From Littorina saxatilis (Eukaryota > Mollusca > Gastropoda > Littorinimorpha > Littorinidae): a stretch of 64,000 nucleotides of DNA. A program made the translations under genes and the position numbers. How positions within the stretch are numbered: position 1 is the first letter of the stretch; the number at the start of each line of letters is the position of its first letter. Shown here piece after piece: positions 22,536 to 34,507 of this stretch. The stretch covers positions 45,302,284 through 45,366,283 of the forward strand of contig NC_090245.1 in the NCBI RefSeq assembly GCF_037325665.1, given 5' to 3'. Under the pieces are notes generated by a model. The model was not told where the DNA came from, searched no databases, and saw only the letters and a list, made by a program, of their open reading frames with translations.

Positions 22536-22700
22536 TGAGAACGGGTCTGTCTGCTTGTGTGTCTGGCTGTGTCTCTCTATCTCTCTCTGTCTCTGTCTAT
22601 GTCTTTCTGTCTCAGTCTGTCTGTCTGTCTGTCTCTGTCTCTGTCTGTCTCTGTCTCTACGGTCTCTCTTTCTCTCTCTCTCTCTCTCTCTTCCATCGAG
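22536..22700. repeat. CT-rich (GTCTCT)n tract
   Basis: Irregular CTGTCT and CT repeats; the unit B equivalent is at 52570-52745. Confidence 0.85.
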
Positions 22701-23456
22701 TGTTCGAATACCCCTCCCTAAATTCACCCTCACTTTGCACTGGGCTCATAGCCTTAGAAATAAATCCTATATCGTTCTCAAGTGGTTTGTTATTGTGTTG
22801 TGTGTTTTTTTCCGCCAGATTTGTGCGTGCGTGCGTGCGTATGTGTGTGTGTGTGTGTGTGAACGGGTACCGGATGTTTCCGGTAGCGTAAGGCGTCACT
22901 CAAATACCGTAATGTTACGGTTACTCTGCTTCTGTCCAAAATCTCGCTGCTATCCTCAAAATTCTACCCAATCCATGTTTTCAATGCCGATGCCGTTACT
23001 GTTGCTTGCCAGTTTCCGGCACGTGTGTTGACCGCATATGAGCGCGTTTTATTTTTAGATATGAGGCAATGTAGTCCAAATAGGGTCTTTTAAGCAACCC
23101 AATAACATGTTTTCCAAGAAAGCTTATCGAGCACTCTTATCCCTCGATCAAAAGGGTAAAACCACATGGGTCTCCAAAATAAGAATGTTTTTGTGCTGTT
23201 TCGGTTTTGGTCACGTCTAATTTTATGGGTGTGGACATGAACGGGCTTTTTGAAAGTGCTAAGAGTTAGGCTGATTGATTGTTATCGCAAAGGATGGTGG
23301 GGTCACTTGATCCCTGCGCCTTGAGTCCGAGTCTGGGGATACGCGCGCGATATCAGACTTCATATAATAATAATATTGTACAGTACAGTTCCTTTGAACA
23401 TTTTATTGTGCGAGAAAAAATATGTTAATTATATAACCTCAGTTGTGTTGACATGT
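22701..23456. other. No gene seen
   Basis: Mixed sequence with a GT run at 22840-22860. Much of it (22700-23365) is not found in unit B. No exon supported. Confidence 0.5.
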
Positions 23457-23466
23457 GCCTTCATTC

Positions 23467-23871
23467 TTCTTCTTCTTCTTCTTCTTCTTCTTCTTTTTCT
23501 TCAGCGTTCCAGAATTTTCTGGTTACGTGTGAGCTCGTTTGCCCATTTTGGGTTCCCCAAACTATACTCTGAGAGCATAGTCAGCTTCACTCCGCTTTCG
23601 TTGAGTAGACATGCTGAGTATTTTCGTGTTTCCATAACCCACCGAACTCCGACATGGGTTACATATCTTTTCCGTGCGCACTTGGTCTTGTGCTTGCGTG
23701 TATACACACGAAGGGGGTTAAGTCACTAGCAGGTCTGCACATAAGTTGACCTGGGAGATCGGAAAAATCTCCACTCTTAACCCACCAGGCGGCAGCGACC
23801 GGGATTCGAACTCACGACCTCCCGATTAGGAGGCCGACGTCTTACCACCACGCCACTGCGCCACTGCGCCC
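23467..23871 (-). mobile_element. tRNA-derived SINE, family 1, copy A
   Basis: The minus strand begins with a tRNA-like head with A box TGGCGTGGTGGTAAGACG and B box GAGTTCGAATCCC. The body and a GAA-rich tail follow. A 10-bp target duplication GCCTTCATTC lies at 23457-23466 and 23872-23881. Unit B has the same insertion (52862-53257). Confidence 0.85.
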
Positions 23872-24033
23872 GCCTTCATTCGCTTCTGATAAGGCGTTTC
23901 CCCAATCAACAGTCAATAATTCCGTTATGCTCGGCCAGCACAAGGAAGTGCATTTTACCATTTTGTAAATATAAAGAAGAAGACAAAAATCATTTTCTAT
24001 ATGACACCGGCCCATACTACAGTTTCATATATA

Positions 24034-24423
24034 CAGGGTGGTCCAAAAAAATGTAGACAGTTTTGCGTGCCTGTCATTTCTGCTACAGGGCTCCCACCTA
24101 TTCTTTTTCCCCTGGAATGTCTCACACAAGCATGAAAGTTTAGTACGGCACAGTTTTTTTCTTCTTTGCAACATCATTTCTGGGCGTAGTTCAATAGTTC
24201 ATCACATTCTCAATCCAAGCACCTCGTCTCCGGATTACGGCTGCGACACGGACATTGAAGTTGTTGATAACTCTGTCCAAGGTCTTGAGTGGAATCCTCC
24301 TGATTTCACGAAGAATGTTCTCCTTTAGCGCTTGTATTGTCTGTGGATTGTTGTGGTAAACCCTTTCCTTCAAGTACCCCCAGAGGAAGAAATCTGGAGG
24401 AGAAAGATCTGGGGACCACCCTG
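24034..24423 (-). mobile_element. Internally deleted mariner-like element
   Basis: Ends CAGGGTGGTCC and GGACCACCCTG are flanked by TA; the unit B site (about 54196-54208) is empty. The minus strand keeps the transposase C-terminus: GWSPDLSPPDFFLWGYLKER (third catalytic Asp motif and the FFLWG signature), running to GAWIENVMNY and a stop at 24191. The missing 5' part was lost through recombination between the terminal GGTGGTCC and the same word in the coding sequence (inference). Confidence 0.85.
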
Positions 24424-24740
24424 TATATATTGTCTTACAGTTAAGGGCTTTACGCTTCCAATACTTTTTTTTCTTTACTTAAATAAAAACTATCTTTTAA
24501 AAACACTATGTCCCGTTTGATTACTTGTTTTCTAGCGTAGACTAAAAGCATGTTTTCAGTCAAAATGGGTAGGGGTTGTGTAAGCACCACAGTTCGATAA
24601 ATCGAGGTTCTTGTGAATTTTTCGTTTTCTAGATCATTTACACGTTCTATCACATAGTAAATGTTAAGTTTAAAGTTTTTTGATGGTAGGCTATCTTATA
24701 GGAGATTGATTATAAAGAGAAGAGCTTTTGAAATATAAAA

Positions 24741-25603
24741 CAAGTCGCGTAAGGCGAAAATACAATATTTAGTCAAGTGGCTGTCGAACTCACAGAATGA
24801 AACTGAACGCAATGCCATTTTTCAGCAAGACCGTATACTCGTAGCATCGTCAGTCCACCGCTCATGGCAAAGGCAGTGAAATTGACAAGAAGAGCGGGGT
24901 AGTAGTTGCGCTAAGAAGGATAGCACGCTTTTCTGTACCTCTCTTTGTTTTAACTTTCTGAGCGTGTTTTTCATCCAATCATATCATATCTATATGTTTT
25001 TGGAATCAGGAACCGACAAGGAATAAGATGAAAGTGTTTTGAAATTGATTTGGACAATTTAAGTTTGATAATAATTTTTATATATTTAATTTTCAGAGCT
25101 TGTTTTTAATCCAAATATAACATATTTATATGTTTTTGGAATCAGCAAATGATGGAGAATAAGATAAACGTAAATTTGGATCGTTTTATAAATTTTTATT
25201 TTTTTTTTACAATTTTCAGATTTTTAATGACCAAAGTCATTAATTAATTTTTAAGCCACCAAGCTGAAATGCAATACCGAAGTCCGGGCTTCGTCGAAAA
25301 TTATTTGACCAAAATTTCAACCAATTTGGTTGAAAAATGAGGGCGTGACAGTGCCGCCTCAACTTTCACGAAAAGCCGGATATGACGTCATCAAAGACAT
25401 TTATCAAAAAAATGAAAAATATGTATGGGGATTTCATACCCAGGAACTCTCATGTCAAATTTCATAAAGATCGGTCCAGTAGTTTAGTCTGAATCGCTCT
25501 ACACACACACACAGACACACACACACACACACGCACATACACCGCGACCCTCGTTTCGATTCCCCCTCGATGTTAAAATATTTAGTCAAAACTTGACTAA
25601 ATA
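24741..25603 (-). mobile_element. HINE/Helentron-like element, copy 4
   Basis: Begins CAAGTCGCGTAAGGCG and ends AAAACTTGACTAAATA, with a CA run at 25500-25530. Unit B has only the terminal 19 bp of the element here (54956-54974). Confidence 0.75.
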
Positions 25604-25679
25604 AAAAAAGGAGACAGAAGTCATTTAGTACATTCAAAAGTTGATAAGAGCATTTGTAGAATTTACGATAGCGACAGTT

Positions 25680-25795
25680 ATAAAATATCAAATAATAACT
25701 CCAACTATCTGTGTCTATTAGTACAACAAATGTCAGATGATAACATCCACTCTCTTTGTTCATTTATACAATAAAATGTCAAATGATCAGCAGAT
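25680..25795. repeat. Two to three units of the ~45-bp minisatellite
   Basis: Units ending TACAATAAAATGTCAAATGA match the large array at 29918-30815 and the copy at 55065-55170. Confidence 0.75.
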
Positions 25796-25935
25796 TGTGA
25801 ACAGTTTAGAACAGCCCTTACATATCACTCAACAAGTGTATTTTTCTGACTATGATCAATGTTACCTCTTGTGATGCCATTTTTCAGAATAGGGGGAATG
25901 GTAGTATTAGGTAATGGTACATTTTGCAGGTCGGT

Positions 25936-26240
25936 TTGTTTCTTTGTTTGCTTAACGCCCAGTACACCACGAAGGGTGATATCAGGGCAGTGCTGCTTTG
26001 ACATTTAACGTGCGCCACACACAAGACAGAAGTCGCAGCACAGGCTTCATGTCTCACCCAGTCACATTATTCTGACACCGGACCAACCAGTCCTAGCACT
26101 AACCCCATAATGCCAAACGCCAGGCGGAGCAGCCACTAGATTGCCAATTTTAAAGTCTTAGGTATGACCCGGCCGGGGTTCGAACCCACGACCTCCCGCT
26201 CACTGGGCGGACGCCTTACCACTAGGCCACCGCGTTGCGG
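25936..26240 (-). mobile_element. tRNA-derived SINE, family 2, copy A
   Basis: The minus strand starts ACCGCAACGCGGTGGCCTAG with A box GTGGCCTAGTGGTAAGGCG and B box GGGTTCGAACCCC. It ends in a TAAGCAAACAAAG-like tail. The 13-bp target duplication TTTGCAGGTCGGT lies at 25923-25935 and 26241-26253. The paralogous site at about 30901 lacks the SINE. Confidence 0.9.
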
Positions 26241-28045
26241 TTTGCAGGTCGGTGTAAAAATGACACGGTCAATTATTTTAATTTGTTGATACAGTGGAAC
26301 CCGCTTATAAGAAAGTCCAGGGGAAATTATGGTTTTTTTATATCCAAGTTTTTTTTTATCGGGAGACTCCGGATATAAGAAATAATTTTTCTTATCCGAG
26401 AAAATTCCTGAAACATGAACATCTAACATATGTATGTACATTTATTGATTTCTCTAATTCTCTGGTTGTGCACTTTATTGGCGGTTCGCACGGCATCATA
26501 TTCGAACGAGTTTCAACCCTAATTTGCAGTAATGTAACATCCGCTTTGTTTTCTGAAGAGAACTTACTACTGCAGGGAGACATCAATATAAAACTTTTGC
26601 AAGTAGTGAAATATTAGGAGGTAAGGCCTGGCGCTCACCGATGTAACTTCAGCAGGACCGACAACGCACTGCAGATTATCCCAGCCCGCTACACGCTGCA
26701 TGAAAGGTACTCGTCTTAATCCCTATCGCAGCAACAATAATGTGCAGTGCGTCGTCTGCGCAGGTATATTCTCTCCTTAATGAGTCTCGTAATAAACGGT
26801 GCATGGTCATATTTTAACCGCGTCGGTAGTACCCTAGTTTCTTGCAAGACTCGGTTCAAAAAAGGTTGTTTGGAGGCACAGGGGTATAATCTGCTGTTGA
26901 AGTCAACCTTTTCAAAGGCACACGTTCTTTTCAGAATCTACGAGGCGTTACCTGGCCCTGTCAGCTTACAACACACCCTGCACGTTTCTTTCAAATCAGT
27001 AACTTGAAGCCGTCTTCAGTCTGACATGCAGTCATGGGATGTAATTCAAGCTCCTATCTTTTTATCTACAGGAATGCGAGGCAAGCTCATTTTAAGCTGA
27101 ATAACATCTCTCCTTTCAAACTTTTACCGCAAGATAAAGAGCAGATTTCTAACAACGAGGGGTCTCGCAAAAGAAAGATGTCTTATGTGTGCACTGATAA
27201 ATACGTATGTATACGACAATGCTTGGTAGACCATATCAAGAAAAGCCACCAGTTTTCTGTACACTTCTTCATATGCTAGGAAGCAATCAGCAGTTTTCAA
27301 TCACACAAGGAAAACCCAGAGATTCCGACCAATGTGTTCTGTTAGTTGATTGAAGATACATTCGCGACTTATTACAAAGCATCAATTTCAATCACAATGT
27401 TGCAAGAAATGCACTGCATACCTCGAATTCACAATGGAAATTTATCTCCATCAAAAGATATCTGGCAGGCACAAAATGTACGGGTCTGTTTGCATCACAT
27501 GCAATTAAGCTATACCTTTCTTGTTCTCAGGCGCTTTAGACGTACTGCAAAGATGACGGGAACTTGATATTTTGAGGAAATCATAAAGAGAGAGAGAGAG
27601 GGACGTAATCACTTCTCGGGTTTTTTCCCAAGCTGAACTGAGTGACTGGGAGTTTGTCGCTGTCTCTGCGAGAAAAATAATCAGAAATGGTGAAACATGT
27701 TTCCCACGCGTTTTAGCATGTGAGAATCATATGCGAGGACGTTTCACTGAGGAAATACTTTTGCAAAGTGAGTGGCTGTAGCTGGGTTATGGTGTACATG
27801 GGTTCTGTGTGCTGATCAGTCTTACAAAGCAAGCCATGTGTAAAGTTCCACGTGTTTTTCCCACGTGTTTTCTAACCAGAAGTTCTGGTACCCCCCCCCC
27901 TACACACACACAAACCGAATGGCCTTTACCTTGGGTCTGTCAATTATGCTGGGTCAAGCGGTCCTGCAAGTCGTGAATTGAGAGATTCAATGAACAAAAA
28001 TTAATACAATCGAACAGGAGTCTGAGTTGCTCATGTACAACAAGG
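26241..28045. other. Shared unit sequence without recognised genes
   Basis: Starts with CAGTGGAACCCGCTTATAAG, which resembles a DNA-transposon end, but no partner end was found. 26241-26610 is identical to unit B. An ORF at 27346-27567 is also identical between units but has no splice or codon evidence. It contains the reverse foldback repeat at 26622-26775. Confidence 0.5.
26622..26775 (-). mobile_element. ~200-bp foldback repeat, reverse copy in A
   Basis: Reverse-orientation relative of 8421-8618, starting AAGGCCTGGCGCTCAC and with GACAACGCACTGCAG and GTGCAGTGCGTCGTC as internal inverted words. Confidence 0.65.
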
Positions 28046-28288
28046 AATCATGCACGTACAAGGACGAGCACACAACCCCGAACATGCACGCATTGGGAAG
28101 GCAAGTAGGGCCTACTTTGGAATGTATTTTTGTGTATGCATAAGCAGCCAGCGAAGCACCCCCCCCCCTCCCCTCCTCCACCCAGGAGCACAAATGCATG
28201 CACGCACGCACTCACCGACAGGTATACACGTACTCAAACCAGCCAGCGAAGCACCTCTCTCTTAGTCTTTACCGACACCCACCCATTC

Positions 28289-28290
<2 letters not shown>

Positions 28291-28325
<35 letters not shown>

Positions 28326-28533
28326 ACACACACACATAAAATTTCTTGTATCTTGTATCTTGTATATATACACACACACACACATACACACACATACACA
28401 CACACATACACACACATACACACACACACACATACACACACACATACACACACACATGTATACACAAACACACACACACACACACACACATACACACACA
28501 CACACACACACACAAACACAAACATACTTAACT
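28291..28533. repeat. (CA)n / (CATACA)n microsatellite
   Basis: Long CA tract with ATACAC interruptions; the unit B equivalent is 57660-57838, shorter. Confidence 0.95.
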
Positions 28534-28845
28534 CAAATGGGGTATACCCTTGTTAGTCGACAAGCGATACACCGAGCACCGTACATTTGTCGGTGCGTCT
28601 GTCTCTGTGTGTTCTCGAAAACATTTCTCAAGATCTGTAAAATATCTGTAGATGGTTGGCAAACCTTTGCGATAAATACCATCGCATCAATTGACATCTG
28701 CAGTTTAGAAGAGTGTTATCTCTTCCAAGGAAGAAAGGATGGAGTGTGAGGATCAGAAGCACCCAGACCGGAGGATATCAAATTACGATTTCACTTCACT
28801 TGTTACATTGTCGAGCTTGAAATTAAATTATAAAGTTGTATTGTG

Positions 28846-29100
28846 CATGTATTGTATTATATTGTATTGTATTGTATTGTATTGTATTGTATTGCATGGC
28901 ATGGCATGGTATTGCATTGCATTGAGTTGTGTTGTGTTGTGTTGTGTTGTGTTGTGTTGTGGTGTTGTGAGGTGGTGTGGTGTTGTGTTGCGTTGCGTTG
29001 CGTTGCGTTGCGTTGCGTTGCGTTGGTTGCATCGCGTTGTGTTGCGTTGCGTTGCGTTCCATTGGATTGGATTGGAGTGGAGTGGATTGGATTGGATTGT
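28846..29100. repeat. Graded pentanucleotide array (TATTG, TGTTG, CGTTG, GATTG)
   Basis: Blocks of different 5-bp units follow one another: TATTG, then GCATG, then TGTTG, then CGTTG, then GGATT/GGAGT. It marks the right end of unit A homology; unit B retains only a short TATTG run (58150-58190). Confidence 0.9.
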
Positions 29101-29917
29101 ATTAGAAGTGTCCGAAATGTACCACCCATGTAGGGGCACAATCATTCCTTAAGCGTGCAAAGTGTCATGCATGTCACATTTGTCTCTGTGGCGTTACGCA
29201 CCTTCACAAAATGGTATTGGAAGACCATTACTGCGTTCAATTTCAGGTTCTGTTTGTTTTAAGTAATGACATGTATACAAGAAAGAAGTAAGTTGGAGAT
29301 GCTGCTCCGTGTGGTTTTAGATTTATCTCACATCTACATCAGCTACCCAGGACAAACAGCTTCAAGAACCAGTATTTCTTGCCAAAGGTCTTTCACGCAC
29401 TAAAACAGCCTGACTATGCAGCAGATTTAAACGAAATAGGTATGCCCTGTAAAACAAGACTCTAAAATAAATCCTCTCTGATGTGAAACATGTAAAATAT
29501 CGTTCAGTTTCAGTGACCAATACCACTGAAAAATGTCTACTTTTTGTGTTCAGTGTATGTACAGTATGCATTAAACAAAAGCACAAAATGCTAAACAACT
29601 GAGTAAACACTTTTTTACAAAACTGATACAACAACTCAGAGGTAAGTGTCTCATTCAAACGTTCGTGAGATATTTCCTGAAAGCACAGCTGAATGGTTTA
29701 TTTACTCCATAACAAACGTTAACAAAATCCCCCGGGCTTGTATTTCCAATCAGATTAAAAAGAAAACAAAATCTGATTATCTTATAAAGGAGACATTAAA
29801 CAGAAAAACATGTCAATAAGCATGTTATAAAAAAGACACTTTCACAATCATAGTTGTAAACGTTGTTCCATAAAATTAAAACAATACAATACAAATAATA
29901 GCACCCACTCACTGTGT
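29101..29917. other. Spacer between units, no gene seen
   Basis: Unique AT-rich sequence. The ORF at 29362-29658 lacks splice or family support. Confidence 0.5.
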
Positions 29918-30815
29918 CAATTAAAACAATAAAATGTCAAATGATAACTCCCACTCTCTTTGTTAATAAGTACAATAAAATGTCAAATGATAACTCCCAC
30001 TCTCTTGTTTAATTAGTACAATAAAATGTCAAATGATAACTCCCACTCTCTTTGTTAATAAGTACAATAAAATGTCAAATGATAACTCCCACTCTCTTTG
30101 TTAATAAGTACAATAAAATGTCAAATGATAACTCCCACTCTCTTTGTTAATAAGTACAATAAAATGTCAAATGATAACACCTACTCTCTTTGTTAAGTAG
30201 TACAATAAAATGTCAAATGATAACACCCCCTCTATGTGTCTATTAGTACAATACACTATAAAATGATAACTCCCACTCTCTGTGTCTATTAATACAATAA
30301 AAATGTCAAATGATAACACCCACTCTCTTTGTTCATTACTACAATAAAATGTCAAATGATAACACCCACTCTCTTTGTTATTTAGTACAATAAAATGTCA
30401 AATGATAACACCCACTCTTTGTTAATTAGTACAATAAAATGTCAAATGATAACACCCACTCTCTTTGTTCATTAGTACAATAAAATGTCAAATGATAACT
30501 CCCACTCTCTTTGTTTAATTAGTACAATAAAATGTCAAATGATGACACCCACTCTCTTTGTTCATTAGTACAATAAAATGTCAAACGATAACACCCACTC
30601 TCTTTGTTATTTAGTACAATAAATGACAAATAATAACTCCCACTCTCTTTGTTAATTAGCACAATAAAAAGTCAAATGATAACACCCACTCTCTTGTTTA
30701 ATTAGTACAATAAAATGTCAAATGATAACTCCCACTCTTTTTGTTCATTAGTACAATAAAATGTCAAATGATAACTCCCACTCTTTTTGTTCATTAGTAC
30801 AATGAAATGTCAAAT
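29918..30815. repeat. ~45-bp minisatellite, about 20 units
   Basis: Units of roughly ACTCTCTTTGTTAATTAGTA plus CAATAAAATGTCAAATGATAACACCC, 44-48 bp each. Nearly every unit carries AATAAA on the plus strand. Confidence 0.95.
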
Positions 30816-30960
30816 GATTAGCAGATTGGGAACAGTTTAAAACAGCGCTTACACATCACTCAACATGCATATTTTTCAGGATGGGGGTAATGGTACCTTT
30901 AGCAGGTCGGTGTAAAAATGACACGGTCAATTGTTTTAAGTTGTTCATATGTGATTGTGT
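30816..30960. repeat. Third copy of a unit fragment, without the SINE
   Basis: Matches 25795-26290 (GAACAGTTTAAAACAGC, ATGACACGGTCAATTGTTTTA) but reads straight through the SINE target as AGCAGGTCGGTGTAAAAATG. It represents the pre-insertion state. Confidence 0.8.
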
Positions 30961-31574
30961 GGACTCTGCACGCATTGTGTCATTTTGTTGGTTACAATTG
31001 CTCGGTTGCTCCAGGAAATATGTTTATGCGAATCGAGAAACTGATAAACTTTTAGCATACGTCATAAAATTACGCTATTTCCAGCCATATCGGAAAGACA
31101 CGTTACAATAATTCAAATAGAAACACATCATTACAACAAACGTAAACCAGGGATTAATACTAGTTCCAAAATATGTCCTGTGATTGTAATTGATTTGGCA
31201 GATACCCCATTCAATTACTCAACCCTCGTTTATCTGATTCTTGACATGTCATCATATTCAACATTCTGTATCATGCAGTCTGTTTGTTTGATTTCTCTAA
31301 TGTTTTCACATTTGTTTCAACACACTCTGAACATATCACAGGCAAATTATTAGTGAAATCAGTTCTATTGCTCAATCGCTTACCGATCTCATTAAGTGCA
31401 AATAATTGAATATAAGTCTTGTTTGTACAGAAAAAAGTAAGGGAAGTAACCCCTTGTTGGAAGCAAATGACGTCTAAAAGCGAGGGAAGTAACTTGAATT
31501 CACTAGTAGGCCCGTGATTGACCTTCAATCGAAGACTTCCGTAGCGATGCAGGTGATGGTGGTAGTCCTGGTGT
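30961..31574. other. Spacer between units, no gene seen
   Basis: No homology to unit A and no coding signal supported. Confidence 0.5.
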
Positions 31575-31912
31575 GCTAGCGTTGGTGGTGGTGATGGTCG
31601 TGCTTGTGGTTCATGGCGGTGATGACGTCATCACGAATATACCTCCTCATTCAAATCTCATTACTGCCCGTCTCTATGGAAGACCCACCAGACGACAGAA
31701 CAGCTCGTAGACGGCGCGCGCCCCGTCCTCTGACCTTGATCCTTGCTGACCTTGACCCAGCAGCCGAGAGGAGCCGGTAAAGGAACGATGGCCTCGAAGA
31801 GCATCAGGCAGAGTGGCGGAGTTGAGGGTCAGTGAGAGGAGGTGGGAGGGACGTGGTCCAGAGGCTTGGCGCCATGCTTGGTCAATCAGTGCTGAAAACT
31901 CCGGTGAGATAC

Positions 31913-32623
31913 CTGTAAAGAGCTAGAGAGACTGTTGTATTGTGATGTGGTGGTGGCTTGGTGTTATGGTGGTGTGTGTAGACAGAGGTATGGGGTTGGT
32001 GGGGTCGTGGGAGGCGGGGTGGGGAAGGTGGTGGCGGTGGTGCGTGTGCGTTATTGTGTTTGTGTTGGGAGAGAGAGAGAGACAGAGAGAGAGACAGAGA
32101 GAGAGAGAGACAGAGAGAGAGACAGACAGAGAGACAGACAGAGAGAGAGAGAGAAAGAGAGAGAGCGCGCATATTTGTACACATTGAATACAAACGCGAG
32201 CAGAACAGGGCCAAAACAAAAAGAAAGAACACATGACTTATCAAACGCACAGAAGAGCTGAATGAAAATATATCTATTGGATGATATGTATAGCTAGGTC
32301 CTCTATTTGTACAACCAAAAAATCTGCAGGTCATACAAGCTAATTTCATGGGGTCCTGATTTGGCCTATATTATGGTCCCCTGGACCCAAAAAGCAACAA
32401 TTAACTAACTAACTAACTAAGCTATTTTCAAGTCGACTCATCAGGAGAATGACAATACTTCTGTTTTCTCCGGTCCTCATCAAACAGACCCTTAAGATAA
32501 GAAAGCGCCAGTTAAAAACGCCCGAAAGTATTTTTCAACTTCACAAATAATTGAAATTTACAGATTCAATCTGCTTTATTGACAGGTAAACAGGAAAATA
32601 AGTACGTATGAGCTGAACCTCAC
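31913..32623 (-). other. Intron splitting the TIR-like domain, copy B
   Basis: Same phase and signals as copy A. It contains a GA/GACA microsatellite (32067-32165), the TAAC-tailed repeat (32265-32420) and the conserved AATAAA at 32580-32575. Confidence 0.7.
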
Positions 32624-34507
32624 CTTTGTTTCTCACAACGACTAGCATCAGCGGTGCTCCCTCATCTGACGACAGCAGAGCCTCGTCTGTAACGACTGAC
32701 GTCATCAGGCCGCAGATCTTCTGCAGTATGTCACGGAGAGTTGTGACGTCACGCGCCGCTTCTTCGTCACGGTGATCATGCAGCAAAAGTATTTTCACCG
32801 TCTGGCTGACGTCATCATCCAGCTCTGGAGACGAAGGGTCGTTGGGAATGTTCTCGGACGAGGGAGACAACAGCAGAGAGGAGAAGGGAGGACCACCAAC
32901 CTCTTGCACAGCATGGTCGCCTTCAGTCACACCCACGGCCAGGTCTTCGGTGGTCGATGCCACTCTTGGACTGATGACGTTGTCAAAGACACGCTTAAAC
33001 AGCATTTTTGCCGCAAATGTGTTAATATCCTCTCCCTCTCCAACGCATTTCGTCAGACGGTCTTGAGCCAGCAGCAAGTGCAATCGAAGGTCAAGGTCGG
33101 CCATGACCCTGTCATCCAGCAGGGGGCTCTGCTTTGTCAGCTTCAGCAGGCTGCAAAACTGCACGGCGTCCGCGTAACGTCGGTCTCTCACGTATCCCTC
33201 CACCATTGCCTTCAGCTTCCCAGCGTCCTCGGCTTGACTCTCGGTGAGGTGCGACAGGTCTCGGAGGACTGGGAGAGAATCCATGTTGCTCTTCATGATC
33301 ACCAGCAACACACCTTCGTCCCTGAAAGTCTTCGATTTCAGGCCTTTAAAAGGTTCGCGTTTTACAGTTGTGAAAAGGAAGTGCAGGGAGAGCCAGAAAT
33401 CTTCATTGAGTCTGGTTGTATCTTTCGTTTGCATCAAGAAATAGCAACGGTTGATCAAGGTCAGGCTCAGACAGAAGTCGCTCAGCTCCTGAAGATTTCT
33501 GCGATTACTGCTGTTCTCCTCCGTCTCTGCTATTTTCTTCCAGGCTAGACTGGCGTGCTGCGTGGCCTGGCTGATGTTAAGCACGGTGACAGGACAAAGA
33601 GTTAGTATCTGTAAAGATCTTGACAGCGCCTCATCGTACTCACCAAGAGCAATGTGAAGCAAGGCAAGGTCATTGAGAGCAGGAACGTTATCCCCGACTG
33701 AAAGCTCTAGCGCCCTGTCAAAGTGATCCATGGCTTCCTGGACGTACCTGTCGTCCCTGGAAAGGCTGGGACCGCCTGTTGCTGAGTTTGACACGTTCCT
33801 CCGATTCTCGCCTCCGTTTCTCCAGTTGCCTTGGTTACTTCCCCATCCTCCCCCTCTGCCTCCACCTCTGTTTACACTTCTGGAAGGTTGTCGCCAGTCG
33901 CCATGGCTAGCTCCACTGGAACGGCCAGACTGCGGACTGCCTCTCTTTGCTTGCAGCGCTAGCTCTTTCAACGTGCCTCCCAGCCGGTGGTGTGCCTTGG
34001 GCTCTGGACGGATGGACACATCTTTCTACAGAAGCTCCTTCGACCTTGGAAGATCTCCCTGAAAGCGGTAGTATCTGCCAGCTTTAACGAGAAGCGCTTG
34101 GTTGTGGTCAGCCAGACGGAAAGCATCTTGAAAGCACTGTGAGGTCTCCAGTCCCAGACATCGTTGCTCCTCATCTACGACAGCCCTGAGGACCTTATCG
34201 CTCTGCCAGCTCAGGATCTCGCCCAGGGCTGCAGCCGCCATGCCCCTGAGGTCCCCGCTGAGGTCTTCCCGGTCCTTGATCTCAACCAATAACTTCATGG
34301 CACTGCGGATGGCCGGACTGAAGTCGATCAGAGGGTGTCGGGCCATGTAGAATGGGTGAGTATAGCGTTTAAGAGTGAGAGCCAGGTAGTACTTGAAGTG
34401 CGCGTTGTCCGGCCGTCGCTGCAACAGCTTCTCGTGAAGGTTGCTTATGGCGTAGGGTTTGAACAGGTGTCCCAGCTTGATGAACAGGTACAGCACCTCC
34501 GACTGGG

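Larger units (their letters stand above)
396..28860. repeat. Segmental duplication unit A
   Basis: This span is collinear, in direct orientation, with 31575-58165. Shared order: TPR/TIR gene, orphan terminal exon, 8.4-kb foldback repeat, 12-bp minisatellite, two tRNA-SINEs with identical target duplications, CA-rich tract and the start of a pentanucleotide array. Collinearity is interrupted by insertions private to one unit. Some stretches are identical (e.g. 26241-26610 with 55630-55999), while others differ by several percent. The right end falls in a TATTG array in both units. Boundaries were judged by eye. Confidence 0.9.

Noticed and set aside
26155-26240. Possible tRNA gene (A and B boxes)
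   Set aside because: No cloverleaf with an anticodon arm was convincing, and the flanking body, tail and target duplication show a SINE head.
26294-26617. 107-codon ORF identical in both units (55683-56006)
   Set aside because: Lies in a wholly identical non-coding stretch; no codon bias, domain or splice sites seen.
27346-27567. 73-codon ORF identical in both units (56719-56940)
   Set aside because: Identity is shared by the surrounding non-coding DNA, so it shows recent conversion or duplication rather than coding constraint.
28346-28749. Thr-His and Cys-Val repeat ORFs on CA tracts
   Set aside because: Microsatellite translations with no other support; the same applies at 8186, 43422 and 57413.
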